The notes under the pieces: model-generated
Database searches by the model: none
Seen by the model: only the letters and a program-made list of their open reading frames with translations
Told to the model about the DNA's origin: nothing
In this document: positions 9,840 through 23,165 of the stretch, in pieces
Position numbering within the stretch: position 1 is the first letter of the stretch
Layout: each line of letters begins with the position of its first letter
Program-made: the position numbers and the translations under genes
Source: Epichloe hybrida
Taxonomy: Eukaryota; Ascomycota; Sordariomycetes; Hypocreales; Clavicipitaceae
DNA: 64,000 bases
Assembly: GCA_019022495.1 (NCBI GenBank)
Contig: JAFEKR010000019.1
Span: forward strand, 62,001 to 126,000
Direction: 5' to 3'

Positions 9840-12800
9840 ATGGCGGACCCTCATCGCGATGTCTCGCAGTACAAGTACTCGGCAATGTCCAACCTGGTCC
9901 TTCAGGCGGACCGTCGGTTCGTCACGCGGCGAACTGACGAGGCTACGGGCGATCCCGAGTCTCTTGCTGGCAGACTAAGCATCAAAGACATGGGCGCTAG
10001 AGTTGGCCGGGACGAGGCCCCGAAGCAGAAGAAGCAATCTGGCATGCCAAGTATAGAGAGAGGCGCCCTTCAAGAAGGCCAGGATGTCTTGCTTAGGGAA
10101 CAAGCGAGACGAAAAGCGGAAGCCTCACGACAACGAGGAACAGGAGTCCTCGGCGCAAACGATGCCCTGATCGAAGGCATCACATATCGACCCCGGACAC
10201 CAGCGACGCGCGCGACTTTTGATCTCATACTCACACTCGTGGCTACGAACTTGGGAGATGTACCTCACGAAGTTGTCCGTAGCGCAGCTGATGCCGTACT
10301 CGAATACTTGAAGGATGATGACTTGAAAGACATGGACAAGAAGAAGGAAATTGACGACATTATTGGTTCGACATTGAACCCAAAGCAATTCAACGAATTA
10401 GTTAATCTCGGAAAGAAGATTACCGACTACGACGCGCAGGATGATGACGAAGATATTGACATGGGTGATGCCAATGGCGATGATGCCGAGATCGATGAGC
10501 GCCAGGGTGTTGCCGTAGCCTTCGACGAAGATGAAGGTGAAGACGAGATTGTTCATGAAGTCCGAGACGAATCTTCTGAAGATGACGAAGAAGATGAGGC
10601 TGATGATCCGTCTACTTCAAAGCCCGCTGAAGATGGCGCGGGCGGTGAGGAAATGATTCTGGATTCTGGCCCTTCTGCAAGCAAAAGCAAAGACGAAGAG
10701 AAGAAAACTATACCTGCCAGAGATATCGATGCCTTTTGGTTGCAACGTCAGATTGGCACTCTGTATCCAGATGCTCATGAGCAAGCTACCAAGACGAAGG
10801 ATGCTCTTCGCATTCTGTCTGGTGAGCCTGAAGAGCCTGAAGGAGAGGAGAAGTCGCTCAGGGAAATCGAGAACGACTTGATGGAGTTGTTTGACTTTGA
10901 GCATCACGAGCTTGTCCAGAAGCTGGTCGAAAACAGGGAAAAGGTCTTCTGGCTCACTAAACTGGCACGAGCAGAGTCGGCAGAGAGTCGGGCTGATGTC
11001 GAACGTGAAATGGCCTCCGAAGGTCTTCAATGGATACTCAACGAGCTTCGTGGCAAGATCGCTGATGGCGCTGATAAAAAAAGAAAAATGGACATCAAGA
11101 TGGACATTGACGTATCAGCGTCCTTCAACGAGACAGTGTCGAAGCAAGAGCGCCAGGAGGGGTATTTGGTAGGAGGTTTACAGCCAAAGAAGGTCATTAA
11201 CCTTGATAATCTGGTCTTCGACCAGGGCAATCATCTCATGACGAACGCCAAAGTCAGATTGCCCGAAGGATCCACCAAAAGGTCGTTCAAGGGTTATGAG
11301 GAAATTCATGTTCCTCCCCCAAAGAAGCGTAACGACCCTACCGATGTTCTCATCCCCATCACTGACATGCCTGAGTGGTCACGCGGGCCTTTCAGTACGG
11401 CCAAGTCGCTCAACAGAATCCAGTCAAAATGCTACCCTTCCGCGTTTCAAAATGACGGCAACATGCTCATTTGTGCCCCCACTGGTAGTGGTAAGACAAA
11501 CGTCGCTATGTTGACGATGTTGCGCGAAATTGGCAAAAACCGAAACACCGAGACTGGCGATATTGACCTGGATGCATTCAAAATTGTCTACATTGCTCCT
11601 TTGAAAGCGTTGGTCCAAGAACAGGTTGGCAACTTTGGAAAGAGACTGGAGCCGTACGGTATCCGCGTATCTGAGCTGACCGGTGACCGCCAACTCACCA
11701 AGCAGCAAATCGCCGAGACGCAAATCATTGTGACCACGCCAGAGAAGTGGGATGTCATCACGAGAAAGTCAAACGACCTGACCTACACAAATCTTGTTAG
11801 GCTCATCATTATTGACGAGATTCACTTGCTCCACGATGATCGAGGACCTGTATTGGAGAGCATTGTGGCCAGAACCATCAGGAAAACTGAGCAAAGCGGC
11901 GAGCCTGTACGGATTGTGGGCTTGTCCGCTACGCTGCCCAACTACAAGGACGTGGCGAGCTTCCTACGCGTGGATGTGAAGAAGGATCTGTTTCATTTCG
12001 ACAGCACCTTCAGGCCTTGCCCGTTGCGACAAGAGTTCATTGGTGTCACAGACCGCAAAGCAATCAAGCAACTCAAGACGATGAACGATGTGACATATAA
12101 CAAAGTAATGGAGCACGTTGGCTCCAACAGAAACCAGATGATCATCTTCGTCCATTCCAGAAAAGAGACAGCCAAGACAGCCAAGTATATCCGCGACAAG
12201 GCATTGGAGCTTGACACAGTCAATCAAGTCTTACGACATGATGCTGGAAGCCGTGAGGTACTCAACGAAGCAGCTAGCCAGGCTACCGACAAAGACCTCA
12301 AAGACATCCTGCCATATGGGTTTGGAATTCATCATGCTGGTATGAATCGAGTGGACAGAGCGGACGTGGAGGATCTTTTCGCCAGCGGTGCTATCCAGGT
12401 ACTCGTTTCGACTGCTACCTTGGCCTGGGGTGTCAATTTACCCGCCCATACTGTTGTCATCAAAGGCACTCAAGTGTACTCGCCTGAAAAGGGTAGTTGG
12501 GTTGAGCTCAGCCCACAAGATGTTTTACAAATGCTTGGTCGTGCTGGTCGACCTCAGTTCGACACCTACGGTGAAGGCATCATCATCACAACTCAAACCG
12601 AAATCCAGTACTATCTCTCTCTGCTTAACCAGCAACTACCCATTGAAAGCCAGTTTGTCAGCAAATTGGTCGACAATCTGAACGCTGAAATTGTGCTCGG
12701 TAATGTTCGCACTCGCGATGAAGGCGTCGAGTGGCTTGGCTACACGTACCTATTTGTTCGAATGCTTCGATCCCCGGGCCTATGCCAAGTCGGTGCCGAG

Positions 12801-15800
12801 TATGAAAATGATGACGCATTGGAGCAGAAACGAGTCGATCTCGTTCATTCTGCTGCATTGTTACTGAAGAGGTCTAACCTCATCCGCTACGACGAGAAGT
12901 CTGGCAAGCTGCAATCGACAGAGCTTGGCCGCATTGCTTCGCACTACTACATTACATCTGGCTCCATGGATACCTACAACAACTTGATTCAGCCATCTAT
13001 CACCACTATTGAGCTCTTCCGAGTTTTCGCACTCAGTGCTGAATTCAAATACATCCCAGTAAGGCAAGACGAGAAGCTAGAGCTGGCCAAGCTGATGGGA
13101 CGAGTGCCTATTCCTGTGAAGGAAAGCATAGAAGAGCCCCACGCCAAGATCAACGTGCTTCTCCAAGCGTACATCTCGCGACTCAAGCTGGATGGACTTG
13201 CACTCATGGCCGACATGGTATATGTGACACAAAGCGCAGGTCGTATCTTGCGCGCGGTGTTTGAAATTGCCCTCAAGAAAGGCTGGGCGTCTGTTGCCAA
13301 GACAGCACTGGATCTATGCAAGATGGCCGAGAAGCGAATGTGGCCAACAATGTCCCCCTTGCGCCAGTTTCCCACATGTTCCAAGGACATTGTTCAAAAA
13401 GCGGAGAGAATTGATGTTTCATGGAGTAGTTATTTCGACCTGGACCCTCCTCGGATGGGCGAACTGCTGGGTATGCCCAAGGCTGGTCGGCCTGTTTGTG
13501 GATTCGTCGCTAAATTTCCGAGAGTCGACGTTCAAGCTCAGGTCCAGCCCATGACACGCTCAATGCTTAGAGTGGAACTCAGCATCACCCCCAACTTTGA
13601 ATGGGACGACGATCTCCATGGTGGTGCTGAGAGCTTCTGGATCATTGTGGAGGATTGCGACGGCGAGGATATCCTGTTCCACGACACCTTCCTTCTGCGG
13701 AAGGACTACGCCGAGTCCGAGTCCAATGAGCACATTGTCGACTTTACGGTTCCCATTACTGACCCGATGCCTCCAAACTACTTTGTGTCTGTTATTTCGG
13801 ATAGATGGATGCATTCGGAAACCAGGCTTGCCATCCCTTTCCACAAGCTCATACTCCCAGAGAAGTTCCCTCCTCACACGGAACTGCTGGAGCTTCAACC
13901 TCTCCCCGTCTCTGCTTTAAAAGTCCCCAGTCATATTGAGCTGTATCCCGCTTGGAGGCAGTTCAACAGAATTCAAACACAGACCTTTAACTCGCTGTAT
14001 AAGACCGACCAGAATGTCTTTATTGGCGCGCCAACAGGCAGTGGCAAGACGGTTTGCGCGGAGTTTGCTATTCTTCGTCACTGGACCCTAGGGGAGGCTG
14101 GTAGGGCCGTTTATATTGCCCCGTACCAAGAGGTCGTTGACGCTAGGTTGCAAGACTGGCAGAAGCGACTCGCGCACCTTGACGGTGGGAAGGAGATCGT
14201 CAAGCTAACTGGGGAGACTGCGACCGATTTGAAGCTTCTTGAGAAAGGCGATCTCATTCTCGCGACACCAACGCAATGGGACGTACTCTCGAGACAATGG
14301 AAGAGACGCAAGAATGTACAGACTGTCCAGCTGTTCATTGCCGACGATGTTCACCTTCTCGGAGGTTATATGGGATACGTTTACGAGATCATCGTTTCAC
14401 GTATGCACTATATCCGAACGCAGACTGAATTGCCTCTCCGCATCGTTGCACTCAGTGTCTCGCTGGCGAATGCTCGAGACATTGGCGAGTGGATTGATGC
14501 AAAGAAGCATGACATCTACAACTTCAGCCCCCATGTTCGACCTGTACCACTGGAGCTTCATGTTCAATCTTACTCTAATCCTCATTTCCCGTCTCTAATG
14601 TTGGCCATGGCCAAACCCGCCTACCTCGCCATCACTCAGATGTCAGCAGATCAACCTGCAATGATATTTGTCGCCAGCAGAAAGCAAACAAGACAGACAG
14701 CCAGAGATATCCTGGCAGCCTGTGTAGCTGACGACGACCAAGATCGCTTTCTTCACGCCGAAGTCGAACAAATGCGACCACTTCTCGAGCGGATCCACGA
14801 AGAGGCGCTGTCCGAGGCGCTGTCCCATGGAGTTGGGTACTATCATGAAGCTCTGAGCCAGAACGATAAGCGTATCGTTAAACATCTTTATGACAACGGT
14901 GCCATCCAAGTACTTGTTGCCTCGAAAGACGTCTGTTGGGAGCTAACGAGCACGGCGCATCTTGTCATCGTTATGGGCACCCAGTATTTTGAGGGTAGAG
15001 AGCACCGATACGTCGACTACCCTCTCAGCGAGGTACTGCAAATGTTTGGCAAGTCATTGAAGCCGTCCAAGGATGGCAGGGGCCGTGGTGTTCTTATGGT
15101 TCCTTCGGTCAAGCGCGAGTACTATAAGAAGTTTTTGAACGAAGCCCTGCCCGTTGAGTCGCATCTGCACAATTACCTCCACGACGCTTTCGTGACGGAA
15201 ATCAGCACCAAGATGATTGAATCTGGAGATGACGCCATCAACTGGACTACATTCACCTACTTTTATCGCCGGCTGCTGGCCAACCCCAGTTACTACAGCT
15301 TGACCAGCACAACACACGAAGGACTGAGCAATTACATGTCTGACCTCGTGGAGACAACATTGCGAGAATTGAGCGAGTCCAAGATCATTGACTTTGATGA
15401 CGAAGATGGAAGTGTCTCGCCACAGAATGCCGCCATGATTGGAGCCTACTACAATATTTCATACATAACCATGCAGACCTTGCTGCTTTCCTTGAGCGCT
15501 CGAACCAAGCTCAAGGGCATTCTGGAGATTGTCACATCGGCTACTGAGTTCGAATCCATTCAAGTACGCAGACACGAAGAGGGCCTTCTTCGTCGCATTT
15601 ACGACAGAATTCCCGTCAAGATGTCCCAGCCGGTGCACGACTCGCCTCACTTTAAAGCCTTTGTGCTCCTGCAGGCACATTTCTCAAGAATGCAGCTTCC
15701 AATAGACTTGGCCAAAGACCAAGAGACTGTACTGTCGAGAGTGTTGAGTCTCTTGAGCGCAATGGTAGATATCCTGTCTTCAGATGGGCATCTCAATGCA

Positions 15801-16533
15801 ATGAACGCCATGGAGATGTCGCAGATGGTGGTTCAAGCGATGTGGGACCGAGACAGTCCGCTTAAACAGATTCCTCACTTCGCACCTGAGGTGGTCAAGG
15901 TTGCGAATGACTTTGGGTAAGTTGCGAGGCTACGTTTCGTATTTCTCATGATGGCCGTGATGGGGTGTCAAATTACTGACCTATGTTTGTTCCAACAGTG
16001 TCAAAGATATTTTCGATTTTATGGAAGCCATGAACCCCGATGAGAACTCAGAGTACAACAATCTGGTCAAGCGCCTTGGACTTTCCCAGAACCAGCTTGC
16101 TCAGGCCGCCAACTTCACCAACAACAAGTATCCTGATCTTGAGTTGGAGCACGAAGTCCTTGACCAAGACGAGATCCAGGCTGGCGAACCTTCCTACCTC
16201 AAAATTAAGATCACTCGCAACGTGGAGGAGGATGAAGAGGCTGATTCCACGGTTCACGCTCCGTTCTATCCGACCAAGAAGATGGAGAATTGGTGGCTAG
16301 TGGTTGGTGATGACAAGACTCGCAATCTTCTTGCCATCAAGCGCGTGACAATCGGCCGAGAGTTGGATGTGCGACTCGAGTACACTGTGCCAGCAGCCGG
16401 AGAACACAATCTGAAACTCTTCCTGATGAGTGACAGTTATGTCGGAGTTGACCAAGAACGGGAGTTTACAGTCTCGGCAGCTGAAGGGATGGAGGTGGAC
16501 GAGGATGAGGACGAGGAAGACGACGATGAGTAG
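9840..16533 (+). CDS. BRR2: U5 snRNP RNA helicase Brr2
   Basis: Exons 9840..15916 and 15999..16533 (donor GTAAGT, acceptor CAG) give 2203 aa, close to yeast and human Brr2. It unwinds U4/U6 snRNA during spliceosome activation, in the nucleus. An N-terminal regulatory region with a long acidic stretch (about 200-290) precedes two Ski2-type cassettes. Cassette 1: Walker A APTGSGKT (about 545-552), DEIH (about 658-661), SAT in LSATLPNY, then the Sec63 unit with its winged helix and ratchet. Cassette 2: Walker A APTGSGKT (about 1397), but DDVH for DEIH (about 1500) and SVS for SAT, consistent with the known regulatory, non-unwinding second cassette. The second Sec63 unit crosses the intron and ends in an acidic tail. 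The 6.1 kb first exon has no frame disruption, which makes it a useful control for base accuracy in this part of the window. Confidence 0.97.
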
Positions 16534-17256
16534 GTGATTTATTTGTGATTGAAAAGTGTTCAAGAAGAAGAAGAATGGTGTATATTACTTCCAACTACGA
16601 GCTCCTAGGGAAAGGGCATGTAACGTCGATGTCAAATATAATATTTGTCAATTTAAACGATCCACAGAAGACCATATGATTGATTGTGAACAAGGCCCGG
16701 TGACGCAGGACTGGACTGGGTGGCGTGGGGTGGATGCTGGCCGAAGTCCCGGCCAACCAGATCAGCCACACGGACCAGGATCATGGCGATGAAAATTGAA
16801 CTGAGCGAGACTCGGCCACCCACTCCCAACGAGTCCCAAGTCATCATCCAATCCACACCTCCTCCGAGCAACTAACTCCCACACCTCCCACACTCCCGCG
16901 ATCACGTGACGCTCCTGCTGGTGACGTTTGAAGTGCTTCCTTTGGCCAGCCGTGCCCAGCTAATGCTGTTTCCCCCTTCATCAACCCCCCAATCCAAGGC
17001 AAGACGCGGGAGTGGCTGTGACTTCTGGCAATTGCGCAATCCAACTGCAAAAATCTCGTCGGTATCGCGCAAACACGCTTTTGCGCCCGGAATCAGCTCA
17101 TCACTCGTCCATACGCGACTCGCTACGCGTTCGTCCACCCACTTGAAGCTCGCCTGGCTGCTCGTGTAGCTAGCCACACGGAGCTGATCTTCATCAAACC
17201 TTCGTTCTCTCCGCAGCGAATCGCGCATTCTTCTGTGTTCTCTTTCCTGTGCCGCA
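16534..17256. other. Intergenic region
   Basis: About 720 bp between BRR2 and the PWWP gene, in the same orientation. The ORFs at 16902..17423 (minus) are antisense to the next gene's leader and start. No other feature seen. Confidence 0.6.
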
Positions 17257-19221
17257 ATGGCCGAAAAAAACCCCGAACCCACAGCAGACGTCGCAGCGCC
17301 AGTTGCTGCTGACGCACCAGCTACAGCTCCTGAGGCTCCTGAGGCCAAATCTGACCGAGCTAATGAGGCTGAAGGTGAAGCTGCTACAGCCGTCGCAAAC
17401 AATTCAAATGGTAAGTCTTGCAAGATTCGACTTGCAGGCGATGCTTCCCCTGGGAAGGAAGTCGCACGAAGATGTGCTGTCGCGTAGCTCTCAGAGCCCT
17501 TTCTATTCTCTGTCCCAGGACAGGCGCGCTAACGTGATTGTGCGAGCAGAGCCCGAAACATCGGACGCTGCTGGTGACGCCGCCACCGAGACAGTAGAGC
17601 CAAAGAAGGACGACAATGCGGTTGAACCGGACGTCGATACGGGAGATGTCGCAGACACGACTGCAGTCGATGCGGACGCTACTACAGTCACAATTGCTGA
17701 GACTCCAACGGCTAAGAACAAGGGCGGTCGTCGCAAATCCGCTGGCGGTGGCCTTAGCAGAAAGGGATCAAAAGCCCGCTTGACCCATACCGATGCGAAG
17801 CCTGGTGACCATTTCCTGGTCAAGCTCAAGGGTTTCCCCGCTTGGCCCGCAATCATTTGCGACGAGGATATGCTGCCTCACGCACTTGTTACCAGCCGAC
17901 CAGTATCTGCAGCTCGACCTGATGGTACCTATTCTGAAGCCTTCGCCGATGGCGGCAAGCGCATCAATGACAGGACGTTCCCTGTAATGTACCTGCACAC
18001 GAATGAGTTGTAAGTTTTCCTCGCCTCCAGTTTCGCTGCCATTGCGCTAATATGTGTGGACTGCAGTGGTTGGGAGAAGAACACAAACCTCTCGGAGCTT
18101 AGCGCTGAGAAGGCCAAGGACACAATCAACGATAAGATGCGAAAGGATCTCAAAGCCGCCTTCGAACTGGCTATCAAGCAGCATCCGGTTGACTACTACA
18201 AGGATATTCTGCAAAGCTTCCAGGACGAACTAATGGCTCAAGAAGAGGCTCGTCGAGAAGCTGCCGCCACTTCCAAGAAGGGCAAAAAGAACAAGAGCAA
18301 GGCAGCTGACGACGAAGATATTGAGATGGCCGATGCCGACGCTTCAGCGAAGAAGTCCAAAAAAAGAAAGGCTGAAGATGAGGTCGCCGTAAGTTTTGAT
18401 TTCCGGTCTAGGAGCACGAGCTCGATGGAAGCAAGTTTGGACTAACAGCGACGAAATTCTACAGACACCTCAACGCCCAGACTCTGTCAAGAAGCCCAAG
18501 ATTAAGCTCACCACGTCATCTACACCCAAGGCAACGAACGGTGCCGCCGCTTCCGCTACGCCCAAGTCCGCTGGTGGGTCGGCCGCCAAAATCACCAAGG
18601 TTAAGCCTAAGAAGACCAAGGAGACCAAAGACGCCGCCGAGAAGAAGGTTGAGCCTGCAGAGGCCAAGCTGTCTCCCGAAGCTCGACACAAGCGAAAAGT
18701 GGTGCGTTCAAAACAAGTTACAAGGGTGTTGTGATTCCGGTCCAGTGCTGCTGCTAATTCGCTTTGTGCAGAAAGAAGTCTTGTTTCTCCGCCACAAGCT
18801 TCAAAAGGGTCTTTTAACCAGAGAGCAGAAGCCCAAAGAGGAGGAAATGCAATCCATGTCTGATTTCATTGCCTTGCTTGAAAAGTTTGGCAACCTAGAG
18901 GTGTCAATCATCCGCGAGACCAAGATCAACAAGGTTCTTAAGGCGATCCTCAAGCTTGATGCCATTCCACGTGAGGAGGAATTTCAGTTCAAGAAGCGCT
19001 CGCAAACACTCCTCGATAAGTGGAACAAGCTGCTGGCTGGCGACGCGTCCGCCAACGGAGTAAATGGCAACACCAATTCGCATGGCGACAGCAAGAAGTC
19101 GGAATCCAACGGTGTGAAGGCAGAGAGCGAGTCCAAATCTGCGGAGCCCAGCACAGAATCCAAGGCCGAGAGCGCGGAGGCTGCCGCCGTCAAATCTGAC
19201 GAAAAAAACGATGAGGTATGA
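17257..19221 (+). CDS. PWWP-domain chromatin reader with TFIIS-N/LEDGF-like C-terminal helical domain
   Basis: Exons 17257..17410, 17550..18009, 18067..18388, 18465..18701 and 18772..19221 join in phase to about 490 aa. N-terminus: Ala/Glu-rich, acidic. The PWWP domain (about residues 130-215) starts at GDHFLVKLKGFPAWPAIICDE, the PWWP signature being FPAWP here. KKGKKNKSK and KKSKKRKAEDE are likely nuclear localisation signals. Residues about 345-430 (VLFLRHKLQKGLL to LLDKWNKLL) form a helical domain like the TFIIS N-terminal or LEDGF integrase-binding fold. The tail is Ser/Glu/Lys-rich. The layout resembles fungal PWWP proteins that read H3K36 methylation (Pdp/Ioc4-like); the exact subclass is inferred. 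The end is ambiguous: reading on gives a TGA at 19219, but GTATGA at 19216 with CAG at 19280 would place a TAA at 19281 and drop one residue. Confidence 0.85.
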
Positions 19222-19283
19222 CGCGACCCAGAAAAACCAGAATGGACATCAGACGTTATTGCTGCTGACCATCATTGCAGTAA

Positions 19284-20396
19284 GCTCCCAGTAGCCTATC
19301 TCATCACGCGCACGGCACTTCACCGAGCCAAATGGGGGGGGTTTTTTTCCCCCAACAAGTGAAATACATTTTCACAGCATATACGCCGGTTTCCATGGTA
19401 TCTACAGGGACCACCCCAAGGAATACATGTTGAGTTCTAGTCTTCAATCTGTCTTCCTAGTTTGCTTTTCGTTTTTTTCTGGGCGCAGGAGTATTTTGCT
19501 TTTGCAGTATGTCCGCGTCTCCAATATGGTCAGGGAGGGAAGGGAAAGGAACCTGGGTGGGTGGTGGGTGTATGATCATTTGTCTATTGCCTCCATTGGA
19601 AGTGCCATAACCTGGTGGTATCCTTGGAAGTTCATCCCAAGAGGGAGAAAGAAATGGCGAAAACGTAACAAGAACGCTTCGAGGATGGGACTAATAATCA
19701 CACCTACTTTGCGAAGCTGCAAGATGAAATGAGGGGGGAAAACCACGAGTAGGGTATGACGGCCACGACGGCAGAGCGGAAAGGTCCTCTGATGGAAGAA
19801 AGACGAAGAAGGAGAAGAAGGAGGGTTGAAGAAGGGCAGGCAGGGTGCCATGAAGGGAACGAAACACTCGGAATACCTTCCCCGGAGTGCATCCCCCCTC
19901 ATTTACTCGAGCTTTAGTGTTCTTCACACCGAGCTTTTACTTTTATACAGAGCGGGGGCGGCGATCATGCTGTGCTCGGTCTTGTCTGTTGCGCACGAAT
20001 CGGTTTAGTCATAGGTATAAAGGACGAAGGTGTTTCTCTTTTGCCATAGTGTCTGGCTAAAAAGTTCCAAGGGTATCTATTTATCTACTTAGCTTATGAA
20101 GTTCACGATGGAATCTGCGTTATCTTTGAGATGTGGGTTTGCAAAGCATAAAGTACGGGATGAGACCTGGTTGCTCCGTGTGAGACGGGTTCCAGATGTT
20201 TTGATGTTTGTTGATGTTATCTTCCTTTGTCTGACGTGGTAGAAGAAGGATGTACAGTGTACACACAGTGTGAAAACTGTACGCCGCGTCTCCATCCATC
20301 ACTCTCCTCACTCATCAACGCGTCTCCCTAGGCCCATCAGTGAGATGCCCGAACGCCCACCAACAAGTGACATCACATTCGCGTTGAGGCTCCGCG
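19284..20396. other. Intergenic region
   Basis: About 1.1 kb between two genes in the same orientation. It has purine-rich runs (about 19730-19830). The ORFs at 19576..19927 on the minus strand overlap one another and look like byproducts of this composition. No gene supported. Confidence 0.6.
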
Positions 20397-23165
20397 ATGG
20401 ACGACCAAGTGTCGCCTGATGCTTTCGCACAGGAAGATTACCAGGTACGCACTTCCCGTGCTACATCCCGTGCCGCCATCCCCCGGAGAAGAGAGGATGT
20501 GGACAGGCCTTTCAAAAAAAAAAAAAAAAATCTAGTGAGCCTCGCTGATCTATCACAGGTCGCCTACACATTTGACCCGGAGCAAGACGGTGGTGCGCAT
20601 GGGCGGCCGTCCAAGAAGCGCAGAGTGGGGAAGGGATCCGGGAAGAACGGTAAATCGGTCGACGAGGCGCCCATGTTCGTGCCGTTGCTCAATGGGGCGG
20701 AGGGGGAACAGTTCGTGAGACTGCGACAGAGGAGGTTCGAGGAGTCGTGGGGCTTGGTGGATGATAGGATTCAGGTACGTTCTTGCGGTGTGCGAGGACA
20801 GATGGTTTTCTTCCCGTGATTCGAGGTCGGATCGGGTGTGAGAAGGAAGGCTAAAATGTCAGTCAAGACTATTCTCAGGGAGTCGAATTCAGCTACATTG
20901 GAGGATGTATCTCGCTTCGTGGCGTCTTCGAAGACAGACTGGTGGGGAGATCCTTTTTTTTTTTTTTTACTCCCCTTCTCTCAACCTCTCTCTTCCTTGT
21001 CTACTTGTGGCCTTGTGTGGACTTGAAAAAAATATGCTATTGGAAAGCTGTGGACAGGACATCGGGGTAAGTAACTAACTTGGTTCGGGAACAGCATTGA
21101 CCAGATTCCTTCGGCCTTCATCATTACCGGCCCGAACATTGCGTCTCAGGATCTACTGTTCGAGCAGCTCTCGGAGTCGTTGCAGCAGAGCGCTGCCAGC
21201 AAGTTTGTGAGATTGAAGTCCCCCGAGGTGGTGACGCTCAAAGCTGCGCTGAAGAAGACGATTCGTGATGCCATGGCGGATGTGGGGGACACGGACAAGC
21301 ACGATTTGCAGATTGAGAGCGCGCAGGATGTGAGTTGATTCATCTAGAATTCTAAAGAGAAGATGCGGAAGATGTGAAAAGGATCCTGGGGTAGAATCAT
21401 GTCTTTGTGTACGGGGGAAAAAAAAAAAGGGGGGGGGGGTAATATACTAATGTGCTTGTTCAAACAGGGTCGTCGCTATCTCGATTACGATCTAGAGGCC
21501 TTGGAGGCGTACGTTAAGCCCCTCGAGTGCGAACATGTATTTGTGGCTTTTCAAGATAGCGAGGGCTTCGAAAGCAGCTTGCTGTCTGATCTGATTACTC
21601 TCTTCCAGTGAGTTGAGAACCCTGGACCCCATTGATGGACCTAACTCACTTCTGACCTTCTTCTCCCCCGAAGCTCTTGGCGGCCGCGCATTCCATTCAC
21701 TCTTTTGTTTGGTATTGCCACGTCGGTGGAGCTCCTGCAAGCACGCTTGTTGAAGTCGGCTTGCCGTCTGATCTATGGCGGGCAGTTTGACGGCGTCCAG
21801 ACAGCTAGCATTTTGGAATCAGTGTTCAAGGGGGCCGTTGCTGCTGCTGATGTGCCACTTCGCCTTGGTGCTCCTCTCCTACAAAGTATGTTGGATAGAC
21901 AGCATGAGCAAGTAGCGGGCATTCAGTCCTTCATCAGTTCGTTAAAGGTCAGTTGATGATGCAATATCAAGTCTACGTTTTTTTTTCATTTTCTATTTTT
22001 TTTCCCCGACACTAACAGGTCCGCATCGCAGTATGCGTACATGTGCCATTTTTATGCAAATCCATTGAGTGTTCTGTGCTCTTCGGAAGATAACACCGAA
22101 ACCTTGCATCAAGAGCATATGGAGGCAGTGCGCAATCTGCCGTCTTTTCGACAAACCGTGGAACGCGAAGTGGACAACAGTACGCAATCCTCGTTGCAAA
22201 ATGCCAAATTCTTGATCGAGGATGATGCGTATCTTCTTGCGCAAGTCAACAAGGGCTACAGCAATCGACATTCGTGGGTAGATCAGTTCCTTCGGTCTCT
22301 TCTCATATTGCAAGCAGCTGGTGTACAACGAGGTCCATTTTCCAGAGCATACGTCGACAGCATGGCAGATGGGGCTCAGTTGTCCTCGGAGCGTTCAGGT
22401 CTGGCGCAGTTTGTGCGTCGCATGGATGCAGACGATCTGTGTACGCTCCTGCGCCGCGTAATTGCCATCTTTGAAGTTGGGGATTCACTTCTCAATCTGG
22501 GCGAGGCTGCGGGCCAGAGAGATACAAACCTGGTCAAGTCGCTCCGGTCAAGCCTCGAGGAGCTTGAACAACTCAAGACGAAAGCCGACGAGGCTGGCAT
22601 CGCCTTGAGAAGCAAATACAGCGGCCACGGCAAAGTCATGCGAACCACAGTCGTTGCTCAGAAAGTCCAGCTCAGTCAGGACTCGGCGGCCCTCCGAGAG
22701 GAAGACAAGAGGCTGACGGAAATCGTGGACGAGCTCACGTCGCTGCTGTCCACGCACTACCCGGACACCCGACCCGACGCTGTGCTGTTTTCAGAATGCT
22801 GGCTCTACGAGTCAAAGTCACCTTCACGGGAAGTATTCGTGCCTCGGCCAAGAATCGCGTTTGAGCGAAGTCTGGGCCGCCCCCATGACTATCTCAATTG
22901 CGCATGCTGCAAGCCAGGCAATGACGGGCTGCAAGCAACACTGCCTGCTACGTCCATTCTATACCAGCTGTACCTTGAAACGGGCAGCTTGATCAATGTT
23001 GCCGACTTGTGGTCAGCCTTTCACGCACTTGTCAGTCATGAGGAAGGCGACGAACGCAAGGCGCTGGTCATGTTCTACCGCGGGCTTGCGGAAATGCGAG
23101 CTCTAGGCTTCGTGAAGAACAGCAAGAAGAAAGTTGACCACATAGCCAAGGTGAAATGGCTTTAG
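20397..23165 (+). CDS. ORC3: Origin recognition complex subunit 3
   Basis: Seven exons: 20397..20444, 20559..20774, about 20850..20941, 21095..21329, 21468..21607, 21674..21947, 22032..23165, for about 712 aa. ORC3 is part of the six-subunit complex that marks origins and loads MCM with Cdc6 and Cdt1. Family features: MFVPLLNG and RRFEESW near the start, SAFIITGPNIASQDLLFEQL (the degenerate AAA+ P-loop region), VFVAFQDSEGFESSLLSDLI, SWRPRIPFTLLFGIATSVE, and YAYMCHFYANPLSVL, with a C-terminal winged-helix region (about 630-712). Exon 3 is uncertain: the natural-looking acceptor TCAG at 20862 is out of phase with the strong donor at 20775; an AAG acceptor at 20849 restores the phase and adds four residues. 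The donor of exon 3 (GTGGGG) is also weak. Other junctions are sound. Confidence 0.88.
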
